NCBI GenBank assembly: GCA_029961055.1
Contig: JASBVM010000047.1
Span: 22,814-86,813 of the forward strand
Reading direction: 5' to 3'
Origin: Bacillota bacterium
GTDB lineage: Bacteria > Bacillota > Sulfobacillia > JAIMAT01
DNA length: 64,000 bases
Shown here: positions 26,096-33,402 of the stretch, one piece after another
Layout: the number at the start of each line of letters is the position of its first letter
How positions within the stretch are numbered: position 1 is the first letter of the stretch
Position numbers and translations under genes: made by a program
The notes under the pieces: model-generated
Databases searched by the model: none
The model's input: the letters and a program-made list of their open reading frames with translations, nothing else
Told to the model about the DNA's origin: nothing

Positions 26096-26832
26096 CGGAG
26101 AGCGTTCGCCCCGAGGTCGCCGGGGCGGGGCGGGAGCCGGCGCCCGACCCGAACCGGGCGGCCCGGGAGCAGATCGTCCGGCACCATGCGCAGCTCCTGG
26201 CGGGGCTGGAGCGCCGGACCCGGGAGCTGGTGACGGCGCCGGAGGACGGGTGGGCGGCGGCGCGGCAGGCGCTGCTCGACTACGTCGACGCCGAGCTCCT
26301 GCCGCACGCGCGCGGGGAGGAGAGAACGCTCTACCGGCAGGCGGTGAGGCTTCCGGAGCTGGCGCTGCTCGTCGACTCGCTCTTCGGAGAGCACCGTCGC
26401 ATCGCCGAGCTGCGGGAGGCGGTGAAGGGCGCCTCCTCCCCCCTGGAGGCGTCGCCCGCCGCCGGCGGCCTGCTGGAGATCTTCCGCCTGCACGCCGAGA
26501 AGGAGAACCGCTACGTCGTCTCGGCCCTGGCGGCCGACGCGGGCACCGACCTGGAGGCGCTCCTGGGCCGGCTCCACGAGCGGAGCCAGCCGGGGGAGGG
26601 GCTGCTCGACGTCCGCCACCTGCCGCCCGCCGAGCGGCACCGCCGGATCTTCGCCACCTGGCAGGAGCTCGAACCGGGGGATTCCTTCCTCCTCGTCAAC
26701 GACCACGATCCCGCGCCGCTCCACTACCAGCTGGCCGCCGAGCAGCCGGGCCGCTTCAGCTGGGAGGTGCTCGAGGCGGGTCCGGCGGTCTGGCGGGTGC
26801 GGATCGGCCGGCGGGCGGAGACGGGCAGGTGA
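26092..26832 (+). CDS. Hemerythrin (HHE) domain-DUF2249 fusion protein
   Basis: A 246-residue protein. Residues about 24-160 form a hemerythrin-like four-helix bundle with likely di-iron ligands His30/His31, His and Glu in LLPHARGEERTLY, His in FGEHRRIAEL and His/Glu in RLHAEKENRY. Residues about 175-243 are a DUF2249 domain (LDVRHLPPAERHRRIF, LLVNDHDPAPLHYQL). Such proteins are linked to nitric oxide or oxygen handling and to repair of nitrosylated iron centres (RIC/DnrN-like). The start codon overlaps the preceding stop (ATGA), so translation is coupled. Confidence 0.85.
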   Translation: MTESVRPEVAGAGREPAPDPNRAAREQIVRHHAQLLAGLERRTRELVTAPEDGWAAARQALLDYVDAELLPHARGEERTLYRQAVRLPELALLVDSLFGEHRRIAELREAVKGASSPLEASPAAGGLLEIFRLHAEKENRYVVSALAADAGTDLEALLGRLHERSQPGEGLLDVRHLPPAERHRRIFATWQELEPGDSFLLVNDHDPAPLHYQLAAEQPGRFSWEVLEAGPAVWRVRIGRRAETGR

Positions 26833-26841
26833 CGGGGCGCG

Positions 26842-27342
26842 GTGTCGGTCCCCTGGGCGCGGTGGGTCCTCTTCCTTCACCTGGCGGCGGCCATCTTCTG
26901 GATCGGCGAGATGCTGACGCTCTCGCTCATCCTGGTCCCCGCCTCGCGCAAGCTGGGCGGCGCCGCCGAGCGCGCGCGGCTCTTCCAGGCGGTCGGCCGC
27001 CTCTCGCGGCCCTGGATGCTCGGCGCCCTGGCGGTGCTGATCGCGACCGGCCTCGGCAACCTGGCCTTCCGCGGCGTGGGCGGGACAGAGCTGCTCGCGC
27101 CCTCGTTCTACGCTTCCGGCTTCGGGCGGCTCCTCGGCCTGAAACTCGGGCTGGTGACGGTCATCCTGCTCCTCACCCTCCTGCACGACCGGGTCAGCCT
27201 GCGCTCGGCCGGCGGCCTCCCGGCCGCCCCGGGCGATGCGGGGGCGGCCTGGCCCAGCCGGCTCAGCGCCTGGCTCGGCCGCCTCAACCTGCTCGCCAGC
27301 CTTGCGGCCGCCTATGTCGGCCTCCGACTCCTGACGGGCTGA
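26842..27342 (+). CDS. Small CopD/DUF4149-like integral membrane protein
   Basis: A 166-residue protein with four hydrophobic helices (about 7-30, 52-74, 94-115, 143-163). LFLHLAAAIFWIGEM and LKLGLVTVILLLTLLHD resemble the His-containing helices of CopD-like and DUF4149 proteins, which often bind haem or copper. GTG 26842 lies 9 bp after the hemerythrin gene. It is the last gene of the operon starting at 23443. Its role is unknown; electron transfer or metal delivery to NirK are possibilities by context. Confidence 0.6.
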   Translation: MSVPWARWVLFLHLAAAIFWIGEMLTLSLILVPASRKLGGAAERARLFQAVGRLSRPWMLGALAVLIATGLGNLAFRGVGGTELLAPSFYASGFGRLLGLKLGLVTVILLLTLLHDRVSLRSAGGLPAAPGDAGAAWPSRLSAWLGRLNLLASLAAAYVGLRLLTG

Positions 27343-27390
27343 GGACGACCGCCTCCACCTTCCCGGGGGAGGGGGCGCTGAGCGGCCGGG

Positions 27391-27433
27391 CGTGACCGCG
27401 GTCACAGAGGGGTGGGCGGCCTCGCCCTAGCCT
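27391..27433 (+). promoter_or_regulatory. Crp/Fnr-type class II promoter of nirK, site 2
   Basis: CGTGA-CCGCGG-TCACA (27391-27406, centre 27398.5) with -10 TAGCCT at 27428-27433. A start at 27440 puts the site at -41.5, the same geometry as sites 1 and 3. The leader would then be 16 bases and consist mostly of the ribosome binding site. Confidence 0.68.
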
Positions 27434-27455
27434 TGTCAGCGGGGAGGGGAGGATC

Positions 27456-28508
27456 GTGCAGGGGAAGCCGACCGTACGCTGGAAGCTGCTGTCGACCGCC
27501 GCCCTCCTGGCCGCGGTGGCGTTCGTCGCCGGCTGCAGCTCCGCCGCATCGCCGGCGGGGGGCGGAGGGGAGCCTGCGGCGACGAAGGGCCCGCAGGCCG
27601 CGGCGCAGGGGCCGCAGGCCGCCGCCGAGGCCGGACGGATGCTCACCGGGCGCTGCCCGAGCCCGAAGCCGGTGCCCCTGGCCTTCCGGCGCCAGGGGTC
27701 GCACGTCTGGGTGGAGCTGGTGGCGGAGCCGGCCACCCTGCCCATCGCGCCCGACCGCTGCTACCGGGCCTGGACCTTCGACGGGCAGGTGCCCGGGCCG
27801 GTCATCCGCCTGCGCCAGGGCGACCTCGTCACCTTCACGCTGGTCAACCGCGACCCCGAGATGGCCCACTCCATCGACTTCCACGCCGCGCGGACGCCCT
27901 GGAGCGTCAACTACCAGCCGGTCCTGCCCGGTCAACGCCTCACCTTCACCTTCCAGGCCGCCGACCCGGGGGTCTTCCTCTACCACTGCGGTGTGGCGCC
28001 CGCCATCCAGCACCTGGCCAACGGCATGTACGGCGCCGTCATCGTCGATCCCAAGGAAGGGCGCCCGCCGGCGCGCGAGTTCGTCCTGGTGGAGGGCGAG
28101 TGGTACCGCTCGGACGACCCCGACGCGCTGCCGACGCAGGCGCCCGTCTACACCGTCTTCAACGGCTATGCCGACCGCTACCTCCGCCACCCGCTCGCGG
28201 CGCGGCCGGGCGAGCGCGTCCGCTTCTACGTGGTCAACGCGGGGCCGAGCCGGTTCGCCTACTTCCACGTGATCGGCGCGATCTTCGACCGGGTCGAGAC
28301 GGACGGGAATCCGGCCAACCTCCTCCGGGGCGTCGCCGGCGCCGTGATCGGGCCGGGCGGTGCCGCCGTCTTCGAGACCCGCTTCCCGGAGGCGGGCAAG
28401 TACCTCTTCGTCAACCATGCCTTTGCGGATGCGGCGCGCGGCGCGACGGGCGAGATCGACGTGCGCCCGCAGGCGCCCGCGCAGCCGCTCATGCCCATGG
28501 AGCCGTGA
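27456..28508 (+). CDS. nirK: Copper-containing nitrite reductase, lipoprotein
   Basis: Reduces nitrite to nitric oxide outside the membrane. A signal with lipobox VAGC (Cys27) anchors it to the membrane surface. Two cupredoxin domains are visible. Type 1 copper ligands are His138, Cys178, His186 and Met191; type 2 ligands are His143, His177 and His321 (FVNHAFADAARG). Active-site Asp141 lies in HSIDFHAA, and His271 (YFHVIGAIFD) matches the AniA-like (class II) active-site histidine. All expected ligands are present. GTG 27456 follows GGGGAGGGGAGG. A ferredoxin gene begins 6 bp downstream, and the promoter carries a Crp/Fnr-type site. Confidence 0.93.
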   Translation: MQGKPTVRWKLLSTAALLAAVAFVAGCSSAASPAGGGGEPAATKGPQAAAQGPQAAAEAGRMLTGRCPSPKPVPLAFRRQGSHVWVELVAEPATLPIAPDRCYRAWTFDGQVPGPVIRLRQGDLVTFTLVNRDPEMAHSIDFHAARTPWSVNYQPVLPGQRLTFTFQAADPGVFLYHCGVAPAIQHLANGMYGAVIVDPKEGRPPAREFVLVEGEWYRSDDPDALPTQAPVYTVFNGYADRYLRHPLAARPGERVRFYVVNAGPSRFAYFHVIGAIFDRVETDGNPANLLRGVAGAVIGPGGAAVFETRFPEAGKYLFVNHAFADAARGATGEIDVRPQAPAQPLMPMEP

Positions 28509-28514
28509 GCCGCG

Positions 28515-28760
28515 ATGCGCGTCACCGTCGACCAGGAGATCTGCATCGGCTGCCCGTTCTGCGAGTCGGTCTGCATCGAGCTCTTCCGCGTGGACGGGGG
28601 TCTCGCCTTCGTCCTCCTCGACCCCGTCCCCCCGGAGCTCGAGGCGTGCGCCCGGGAGGCGGCGGAGGCCTGCCCGGTCGGGTGCATCGCGCTCCACGCC
28701 GACGACGAGCCGGTCGAGCCCCGCCTCCTGGCCTCGATCCTGCGGGAGCCCGCCCCCTGA
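28515..28760 (+). CDS. 4Fe-4S ferredoxin
   Basis: An 81-residue single-cluster ferredoxin with CIGCPFCESVC (Cys10, Cys13 and Cys16, with Cys20 in addition) and the distal CPVGC (about residues 53-57). Four ligands for one [4Fe-4S] cluster are present, and the extra cysteines may form a disulfide or a variant site. It is cytoplasmic, whereas NirK is extracytoplasmic, so it is unlikely to feed NirK directly. The radical SAM protein downstream is a likelier partner. Co-transcribed with nirK and followed by a strong hairpin. Confidence 0.9.
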   Translation: MRVTVDQEICIGCPFCESVCIELFRVDGGLAFVLLDPVPPELEACAREAAEACPVGCIALHADDEPVEPRLLASILREPAP

Positions 28761-28766
28761 GGCAGG

Positions 28767-28801
28767 GGCGCCGGGCGATCCGGCCGGACTCGCCCGGCGC
28801 C
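28767..28801 (+). terminator. Hairpin after the nirK-ferredoxin operon
   Basis: A perfect 12-bp inverted repeat (28767-28778 with 28790-28801) separated by 11 bases that are themselves partly self-complementary. It begins 6 bases after the ferredoxin stop. No T-run follows. Confidence 0.55.
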
Positions 28802-28870
28802 GGTCGCGAGGCTCTCGCCGGGCCGTGCCGGCGCTCCCGGCCGTGGTAGCCTTGCGGGAGGGGGAGGTCC

Positions 28871-29575
28871 ATGCCCAGCGACGGCCGTGTCTCCGAGCTG
28901 CTGGCGCGGAGCCCGATCTTCACCGGCCTGGATCCGGGCTCCCTCGCGGCCATCGGCGCGCTGCTCCGCCGCCGGCAGCTGGCGCCCTCCCAGGTGCTCT
29001 TCGAACAGGGCGAGCCCGTCACCGACCTCTTCGTCATCGAGAGCGGCCTGATCAAAGCCTTCGTCCTGACGCCGGGAGGGCGGCAGCAGACCATCAACCT
29101 GCTGGGCGCGGGCGAGGTCGTGCCCCACGTGGGCTTCCTGGAAGGAAGCACCTATCCCGCCACCGCCACCGCCCTCGAGCCGACCACCCTCTGGGCGCTC
29201 GGGCGCGACCCGCTGATGGCGCTCCTCCGCCGGGACGCCCAGCTCGCCATCCGCCTCCTGGAGATCACCGCCCGGCGGCTGGCCGAGCTCCAGCACCGGC
29301 TCCAGGAGACCGCGCTGGGCGACCTCCGCCAGCGCGTGGCCTATGCGCTGGTCCGCCTGGCGAGCGAGCACGGGCGCGGCGAGGGCCGCTGGCGGACGCT
29401 CCCGGCGGGGATCACGCACCAGGAGATCGCCAACCTGGCGGGGGTCAGCCGCGAGAGCGTCAGCCGCATGATGAGCCGCTTCCAGCGGAACGGCTGGGTG
29501 CGCGAGGGAGCGGAAGGCCATCGCCTGGACGTGGCGGCGCTCGCCCGGGAGATGGAGGGGTTCGACCGCCGCTGA
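28871..29575 (+). CDS. Crp/Fnr-family transcriptional regulator (DNR/NnrR-like candidate)
   Basis: A 234-residue regulator: cyclic-nucleotide-binding-like beta-roll (about 15-120), long dimerisation helix (about 125-155) and Crp-type winged helix (about 160-225). The recognition helix SRESVSRMM has the Arg-Glu-x3-Arg pattern that in CRP reads TGTGA half-sites. The protein contains no cysteine at all, so it cannot carry an FNR-type Fe-S cluster; a haem- or NO-sensing role like DNR/NnrR would fit. ATG 28871 is preceded by GGGAGGGGGAGG. It lies between nirK and the radical SAM gene and probably acts on the three palindromic sites at 23321, 27391 and 29652. Confidence 0.85.
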   Translation: MPSDGRVSELLARSPIFTGLDPGSLAAIGALLRRRQLAPSQVLFEQGEPVTDLFVIESGLIKAFVLTPGGRQQTINLLGAGEVVPHVGFLEGSTYPATATALEPTTLWALGRDPLMALLRRDAQLAIRLLEITARRLAELQHRLQETALGDLRQRVAYALVRLASEHGRGEGRWRTLPAGITHQEIANLAGVSRESVSRMMSRFQRNGWVREGAEGHRLDVAALAREMEGFDRR

Positions 29576-29579
29576 GGGA

Positions 29580-29596
29580 GGGCCGTCCTTCGGCCC
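29580..29596 (+). terminator. Small hairpin after the Crp/Fnr gene
   Basis: A six-base-pair inverted repeat (29580-29585 with 29591-29596, five-base loop) begins 5 bases after the stop codon. It is short and lacks a T-run, so it is a weak candidate. Confidence 0.35.
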
Positions 29597-29651
29597 CTCG
29601 CCCGGTCGCGCTAGGGCGGACACCCGATTGCCTCCACTCGGATCCTTGTTC

Positions 29652-29694
29652 TGTGAGCCCTCTCACTTCGCGCGTCGCTCTCCTCGCCTACGGT
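29652..29694 (+). promoter_or_regulatory. Crp/Fnr-type class II promoter of the radical SAM operon, site 3
   Basis: TGTGA-GCCCTC-TCACT (29652-29667, centre 29659.5) with -10 TACGGT at 29689-29694. A start at 29701 again places the site at -41.5 and leaves a leader of about 108 bases before ATG 29809. Confidence 0.65.
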
Positions 29695-29808
29695 GGTCGC
29701 GGGACGACGCTCCGGCCGGTGGCTTCCGGGGGGCACCTGGCCTGCGGGCGGTCCGCGAGATGCTCTCCGCGAGACGCTCTGGAGACGCTCCGGGAGGAGG
29801 CGGGGGCC

Positions 29809-30954
29809 ATGCCGGCCCTGGCATTCGATCAGAAGCCCTTCATCGTCATCTGGGAGACGACGCGTGCCTGCCAGCTGGCCTGCCGCCACTGCCGGGCGCG
29901 GGCGGTGCGCCGGCGCCACCCCGGCGAGCTGAGCACCGAAGAGGCCTTCGGCCTCGTCGACCAGCTGGTGGAGATGGACCGGCCGCTCTTCGTGCTGACA
30001 GGCGGCGACCCCATGGAGCGCGACGACCTGGTGGAGATCGTCCGCTACGCCAGCGCGCGGGGGCTCGTCACCTCCATCACGCCCAGCGCCACGCCCAGGG
30101 TGACCTTCGAGCGCATGCGGGCGTTGCGCGAGGCCGGTCTCGCCCACTGGGCGTTCAGCCTGGACGGCTCCACCCCGGAGATCCACGACCGCTTCCGCGG
30201 GTTCCCCGGGACCTTCGCCCTGACCATGGAGAGAATCGGCTGGCTTCGGCAGCTCGGGATCCCCCTGCAGATCAACACCACCGTCAGCCGTTTCAACGTG
30301 GACGACCTGCCGGCCATGGCGGAGCTGGTGGAACGGCTGGGGGCGGTCCGCTGGAGCCTCTTCTTCCTGATCCCCACCGGCCGCGCGCGCCTGGGCGACC
30401 TGCTCTCGCCCGAACAGCACGAGCAGGTCCTGCTCTGGCTCGACGACCTGAGCCGGCAGGTGCCGTATGACATCAAGACCACCGAGGGGCCCCAGATCCG
30501 CCGCATCCGGGCGATGCGCGAGGCGGCGGCGACGGGAGGAGGGTCGCCGTCCGCGGAGGACGCCGAGGTCGTCGAGACGGCGACGGAGGCCGGTCGGAGG
30601 GAGGCGGGGGGCGTCCCGCGCAGCCGGCGGCCGGTCTGGGACGGAAACGGCATCCTCTTCGTCTCCCACGTGGGGGAGGTGTACCCGTCCGGCTTCCTCC
30701 CCGTGGTCGTGGGCAGCGTGCGCGAGACGCCCCTGGCCCGGCTCTACCAGGGGTCGCCCGTCCTGCAGGCGCTGCGCGACCCCTCCCGGTACCGAGGGAA
30801 GTGCGGCTACTGCCCGTTCCGCCGGCTCTGCGGCGGCTCGCGGGCACGCGCCTATGCCGTGACGGGAGAGTACCTGGAGGCCGATCCCTTCTGCACCTAC
30901 ATTCCCGACCCGCGCGCCGCCGCGCGGGAAGGGACCGGGGCTAGGGCGGGCTGA
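29809..30954 (+). CDS. Radical SAM/SPASM protein (AhbD/NirJ-like, TIGR04053-type)
   Basis: A 381-residue radical S-adenosylmethionine enzyme. The cluster motif is Cys21-x3-Cys25-x2-Cys28 (CQLACRHC), followed by LTGGDPMERDD (the GGE-like region), SLDGSTPEIHDRFRG, and a C-terminal SPASM-type region with CGYCPFRRLCGG and a last Cys in ADPFC. Similar proteins act in haem or haem d1 biosynthesis (AhbD decarboxylation, NirJ) or peptide modification; the substrate here is unproven. A hydrophilic insert at about 240-275 is poorly conserved. ATG 29809 follows GGGAGGAGG. Regulation by the Crp/Fnr-type site places it in the nitrite-reduction regulon. Confidence 0.85.
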   Translation: MPALAFDQKPFIVIWETTRACQLACRHCRARAVRRRHPGELSTEEAFGLVDQLVEMDRPLFVLTGGDPMERDDLVEIVRYASARGLVTSITPSATPRVTFERMRALREAGLAHWAFSLDGSTPEIHDRFRGFPGTFALTMERIGWLRQLGIPLQINTTVSRFNVDDLPAMAELVERLGAVRWSLFFLIPTGRARLGDLLSPEQHEQVLLWLDDLSRQVPYDIKTTEGPQIRRIRAMREAAATGGGSPSAEDAEVVETATEAGRREAGGVPRSRRPVWDGNGILFVSHVGEVYPSGFLPVVVGSVRETPLARLYQGSPVLQALRDPSRYRGKCGYCPFRRLCGGSRARAYAVTGEYLEADPFCTYIPDPRAAAREGTGARAG

Positions 30955-31017
30955 GCCGCGGCTCCGGCCGGCGCCGTTCTCCCAGCGGATGTGGATCGAG
31001 AAAGGGGGGAAGGCCGG

Positions 31018-32388
31018 ATGCAGCCGCTGACCCTGGAGCGGCGCCCGGAGGCGGCTCTGCCCCTCGGCCAGATGGCCCTGGCCACGGCCGGCCTGGCGCT
31101 CTTCTCGCTCGCCGTCGGCCTGCTCGGGCCGGACCTGTTCGGGCCGGACGGCTGGCGAACCCCGGCGGCGCTCCTGACGGTTCACCTGGCGACGCTCGCC
31201 TGGTTGACGCCCTTGATGATGGGCGCGCTCTACCAGCTCGTCCCCGTGGTGCTCCACCTGCCCCTGGCGCTGCCGGGCTGGGCCGTTCCGGCCCGGCGTG
31301 TCTACACGCTGGGGCTGGTGCTCTTTCTCGCGGGCCTGGCCGCATGGAGCGGCGTGCCGGGCTTCGGCTGGCTGGCCGCCCGGCCCTCGGCCGCCTGGAT
31401 CAGCCTGGCCGCCGGAGGAAGCCTCCTCGCCCTGGCGATCCTCGTCTTCCTGGTGCAGATGGGCTTCACGCTGGCCGGCCTGCGGCAGGCCGGCTGGAGC
31501 CTGCAGGCGGCGGCGGTGCTGGCGGCCCTTCTGGCGCTGGCGGCTGTCGCCGGCTGGGGGCTGACGCTCGCCCTCAACCTGCGGCTCGGCTTCCTGGGGG
31601 CCGGGGTGGAGAAGCAGCTGGCGATCCACGTGACGCTGGGGCTGGGCGGGTGGTTCGGCAGCCTGGCCATGGGCGTCGGCTACCAGCTGATCCCCATGTT
31701 TGCGCCGACGCGCCACCTGGAGCTGCCGGAGGCCGGCTGGGTGCTGGGCGCTTGGCTGCTCGGCCTCGCCGGCGTCCTGGGCGGCCTCTGGCTTGCGCCT
31801 GCGAGCGTACGCTGGCTTCTTCTCCTCCCCGGGGCCTCCATGGTCGCCTGGGCCGGCGACGTCGTGCGCATCGTCCGCCGCCGCAGCCGCTCCCAGCCCA
31901 TGCCCCTGGTCACCCGCTTCAGCCTGGCGGCCGCCCTGACCCTGGGCGCGGCCGCCCTCTGGGCGATGGCCGCCGCCTGGGGTCGGGCTCCGGGCGCGCC
32001 GGTGGCGCTGGGCGGCTTCCTGGCGCTGGCCGGTTACACGCTCCTGGGGGTGGGTCAGATGTTCAAGATCGTCCCCTTCGTCCTCTGGCAGCGCCTCTAC
32101 CTGGCGGCAGGAAGCGTGCGCCCCTCCCCGGCGGCCCTCGCCTCGCCGCCACCCCCGCTCAAGACCGGTCTCTGGCTTCCCGAGCCTCCTGCGCAGCTGG
32201 CCCTGCCGCTCTTCCTGGTCGCCCTGGGGCTGGTCGCGGCGGGCGCGGCCGGCGGCCTCCCCGCCCTCCTCGTCCCGGGCTGCGTCCTCTGGGGGCTGGC
32301 CGGCCTGCTCTCGACCGGCCTGATCGGCTGGGCCTACCGGGCGGCGGCCCGCTCCGCCCGGGCGCTGGAGGGGTCCCGGCTGCGGTGA
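31018..32388 (+). CDS. Polytopic membrane protein, paralogue of the 23443 gene
   Basis: A 456-residue, about 12-helix protein. It shares with the paralogue the duplicated motifs TVHLATLAWLTPLMMGALYQ (His56) and IHVTLGLGGWFGSLAMGVGYQ (His204), and late MFKIVPFVLW. It has fewer histidines (the second His of the first motif is Tyr), so haem binding may differ between the two. ATG 31018 has GGGGGGA upstream. It lies 63 bp after the radical SAM gene in the same operon and overlaps the JAMM gene by four bases. A nitric-oxide-linked role is inferred from context. Confidence 0.6.
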   Translation: MQPLTLERRPEAALPLGQMALATAGLALFSLAVGLLGPDLFGPDGWRTPAALLTVHLATLAWLTPLMMGALYQLVPVVLHLPLALPGWAVPARRVYTLGLVLFLAGLAAWSGVPGFGWLAARPSAAWISLAAGGSLLALAILVFLVQMGFTLAGLRQAGWSLQAAAVLAALLALAAVAGWGLTLALNLRLGFLGAGVEKQLAIHVTLGLGGWFGSLAMGVGYQLIPMFAPTRHLELPEAGWVLGAWLLGLAGVLGGLWLAPASVRWLLLLPGASMVAWAGDVVRIVRRRSRSQPMPLVTRFSLAAALTLGAAALWAMAAAWGRAPGAPVALGGFLALAGYTLLGVGQMFKIVPFVLWQRLYLAAGSVRPSPAALASPPPPLKTGLWLPEPPAQLALPLFLVALGLVAAGAAGGLPALLVPGCVLWGLAGLLSTGLIGWAYRAAARSARALEGSRLR

Positions 32389-32900
32389 TATCCTCCCGGC
32401 CGGGGGGGCGGACGTTGGAAGCGACCGGCGGGGAGCCGGCGCGGGGCGGGGACCGGCTCGAACTTCCCCGGGGGCTGGTGCGGGAGATGCTGGCCTACGC
32501 ACGGAGCCAGCTCCCCAACGAGGCGTGCGGTCTCCTGGGCGGCCGGGCCGGCCGGGCCGAGCGCTTCTATCCGGCCACGAACCAGGAAGCCAGCCCCACC
32601 GCCTACTCCATCCCGGCGGAGGAACTCCTCCGTATCCTCACGAGCCTCGAAGGCGAGCAGCTCGAGCTGGTCGCCGTCTTCCACTCGCACCCGCGCGGTC
32701 GCGCCTATCCCTCGCCCGTCGACATCCGCCAGGCGTACTACCCGGAGGCCGTCTACCTGATCGCCTCGCTGGCCGGACCGGAGCCGGAGCTGCGCGGCTA
32801 CCGCATCCGGCGCGGACGGGCGGAGAGGGTCGCCCTGGCGTTCCCGGGCGAAGGGAGCGCCTGGCGAGGGCGGCCCGAGGGGGCAACCGGGCGACTTTAG
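32385..32900 (+). CDS. JAMM/Mov34 (MPN) metalloprotease-fold protein
   Basis: A 171-residue stand-alone JAMM domain. The zinc motif is complete: Glu in NEACGLLGG and HSHPRGRAYPSPVD (HxHP-x5-PS-x-x-D pattern). Bacterial relatives cleave C-terminal extensions from ubiquitin-like sulfur carriers (MoaD/ThiS/CysO type). No such carrier is seen nearby, so the substrate is unknown. GTG 32385 overlaps the previous stop (GTGA) and is chosen for coupling; TTG 32415 is an alternative. It probably belongs to the radical SAM operon. Confidence 0.85.
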   Translation: MISSRPGGRTLEATGGEPARGGDRLELPRGLVREMLAYARSQLPNEACGLLGGRAGRAERFYPATNQEASPTAYSIPAEELLRILTSLEGEQLELVAVFHSHPRGRAYPSPVDIRQAYYPEAVYLIASLAGPEPELRGYRIRRGRAERVALAFPGEGSAWRGRPEGATGRL

Positions 32901-33014
32901 CAAGTTTCGGTTGGGAATAGTTGACGGAGCAGCGCCGGGGTGCAAGACTTCCGGTAAGGACCCCACGCGCGCAACAGTCAGCTGGCAGCATTCGCAGGGG
33001 AGGGGGCGCGGGCG

Positions 33015-33371
33015 ATGTCGCAGGCCGGGCTCGAAGAGGAGCTGGAGCCGGAGCCGAGCCATGCCGGCCCGGTCCTCTGCGGGGAGTTCCAGCGCGCCGC
33101 GGAGCTGGTCGGGCGGCGCTGGGTGGTGGAGATCCTCTGGACGCTGGGCGAGGGACCGCTGCGCTTCATGCAGATCCGGCGGCGTGTGCCCGGGTTGAGC
33201 GACCGTCTCCTCTCGCAGCGCCTTCAGGAGCTGGAGCGGGAAGAGCTCGTGGCGCGCGAGGTGGACGCCTCCTCGCGCCCGGTTCGGGTCGCCTACGCGC
33301 TCACCTCCAGGGGCCGCGGGCTGGTCCAGGTGCTCCGCCACCTCCACGGCTGGGCTCACCAGTGGGTCTGA
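33015..33371 (+). CDS. HxlR-family transcriptional regulator
   Basis: A 118-residue winged-helix protein of the HxlR (DUF24) family. The typical order is Cys22, VGRRWVVEILWTL, GPLRFMQIRRRVPGLSDRLLSQRLQELE, then the wing VAYALTSRGRGL. The single cysteine in the CGEFQRAAELVG segment corresponds to the redox-reactive Cys of YodB/HypR-type members, so it may sense electrophiles or redox state. ATG 33015 lacks a strong site directly upstream. A weak TTGACG...AAGACT promoter-like pair lies at 32921-32949. Confidence 0.88.
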   Translation: MSQAGLEEELEPEPSHAGPVLCGEFQRAAELVGRRWVVEILWTLGEGPLRFMQIRRRVPGLSDRLLSQRLQELEREELVAREVDASSRPVRVAYALTSRGRGLVQVLRHLHGWAHQWV

Positions 33372-33402
33372 ACGAAGCCTGGCGGCGCCGGAGGTTGACG
33401 CC

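Noticed and set aside
27456..28508. Apparent loss of a NirK active-site histidine (no GGHGD motif)
   Set aside because: The AniA-like class II enzymes have FHVIG with the histidine in the position found here (His271), and all copper ligands are present.
29611..32502. Minus-strand frame of over 960 codons opposite the radical SAM and membrane protein genes
   Set aside because: No ribosome binding site or motif, antisense to well-supported genes.
32921..32949. TTGACG ... AAGACT as a promoter for the HxlR gene
   Set aside because: The -10 differs from consensus at three positions; not strong enough to list as a feature.
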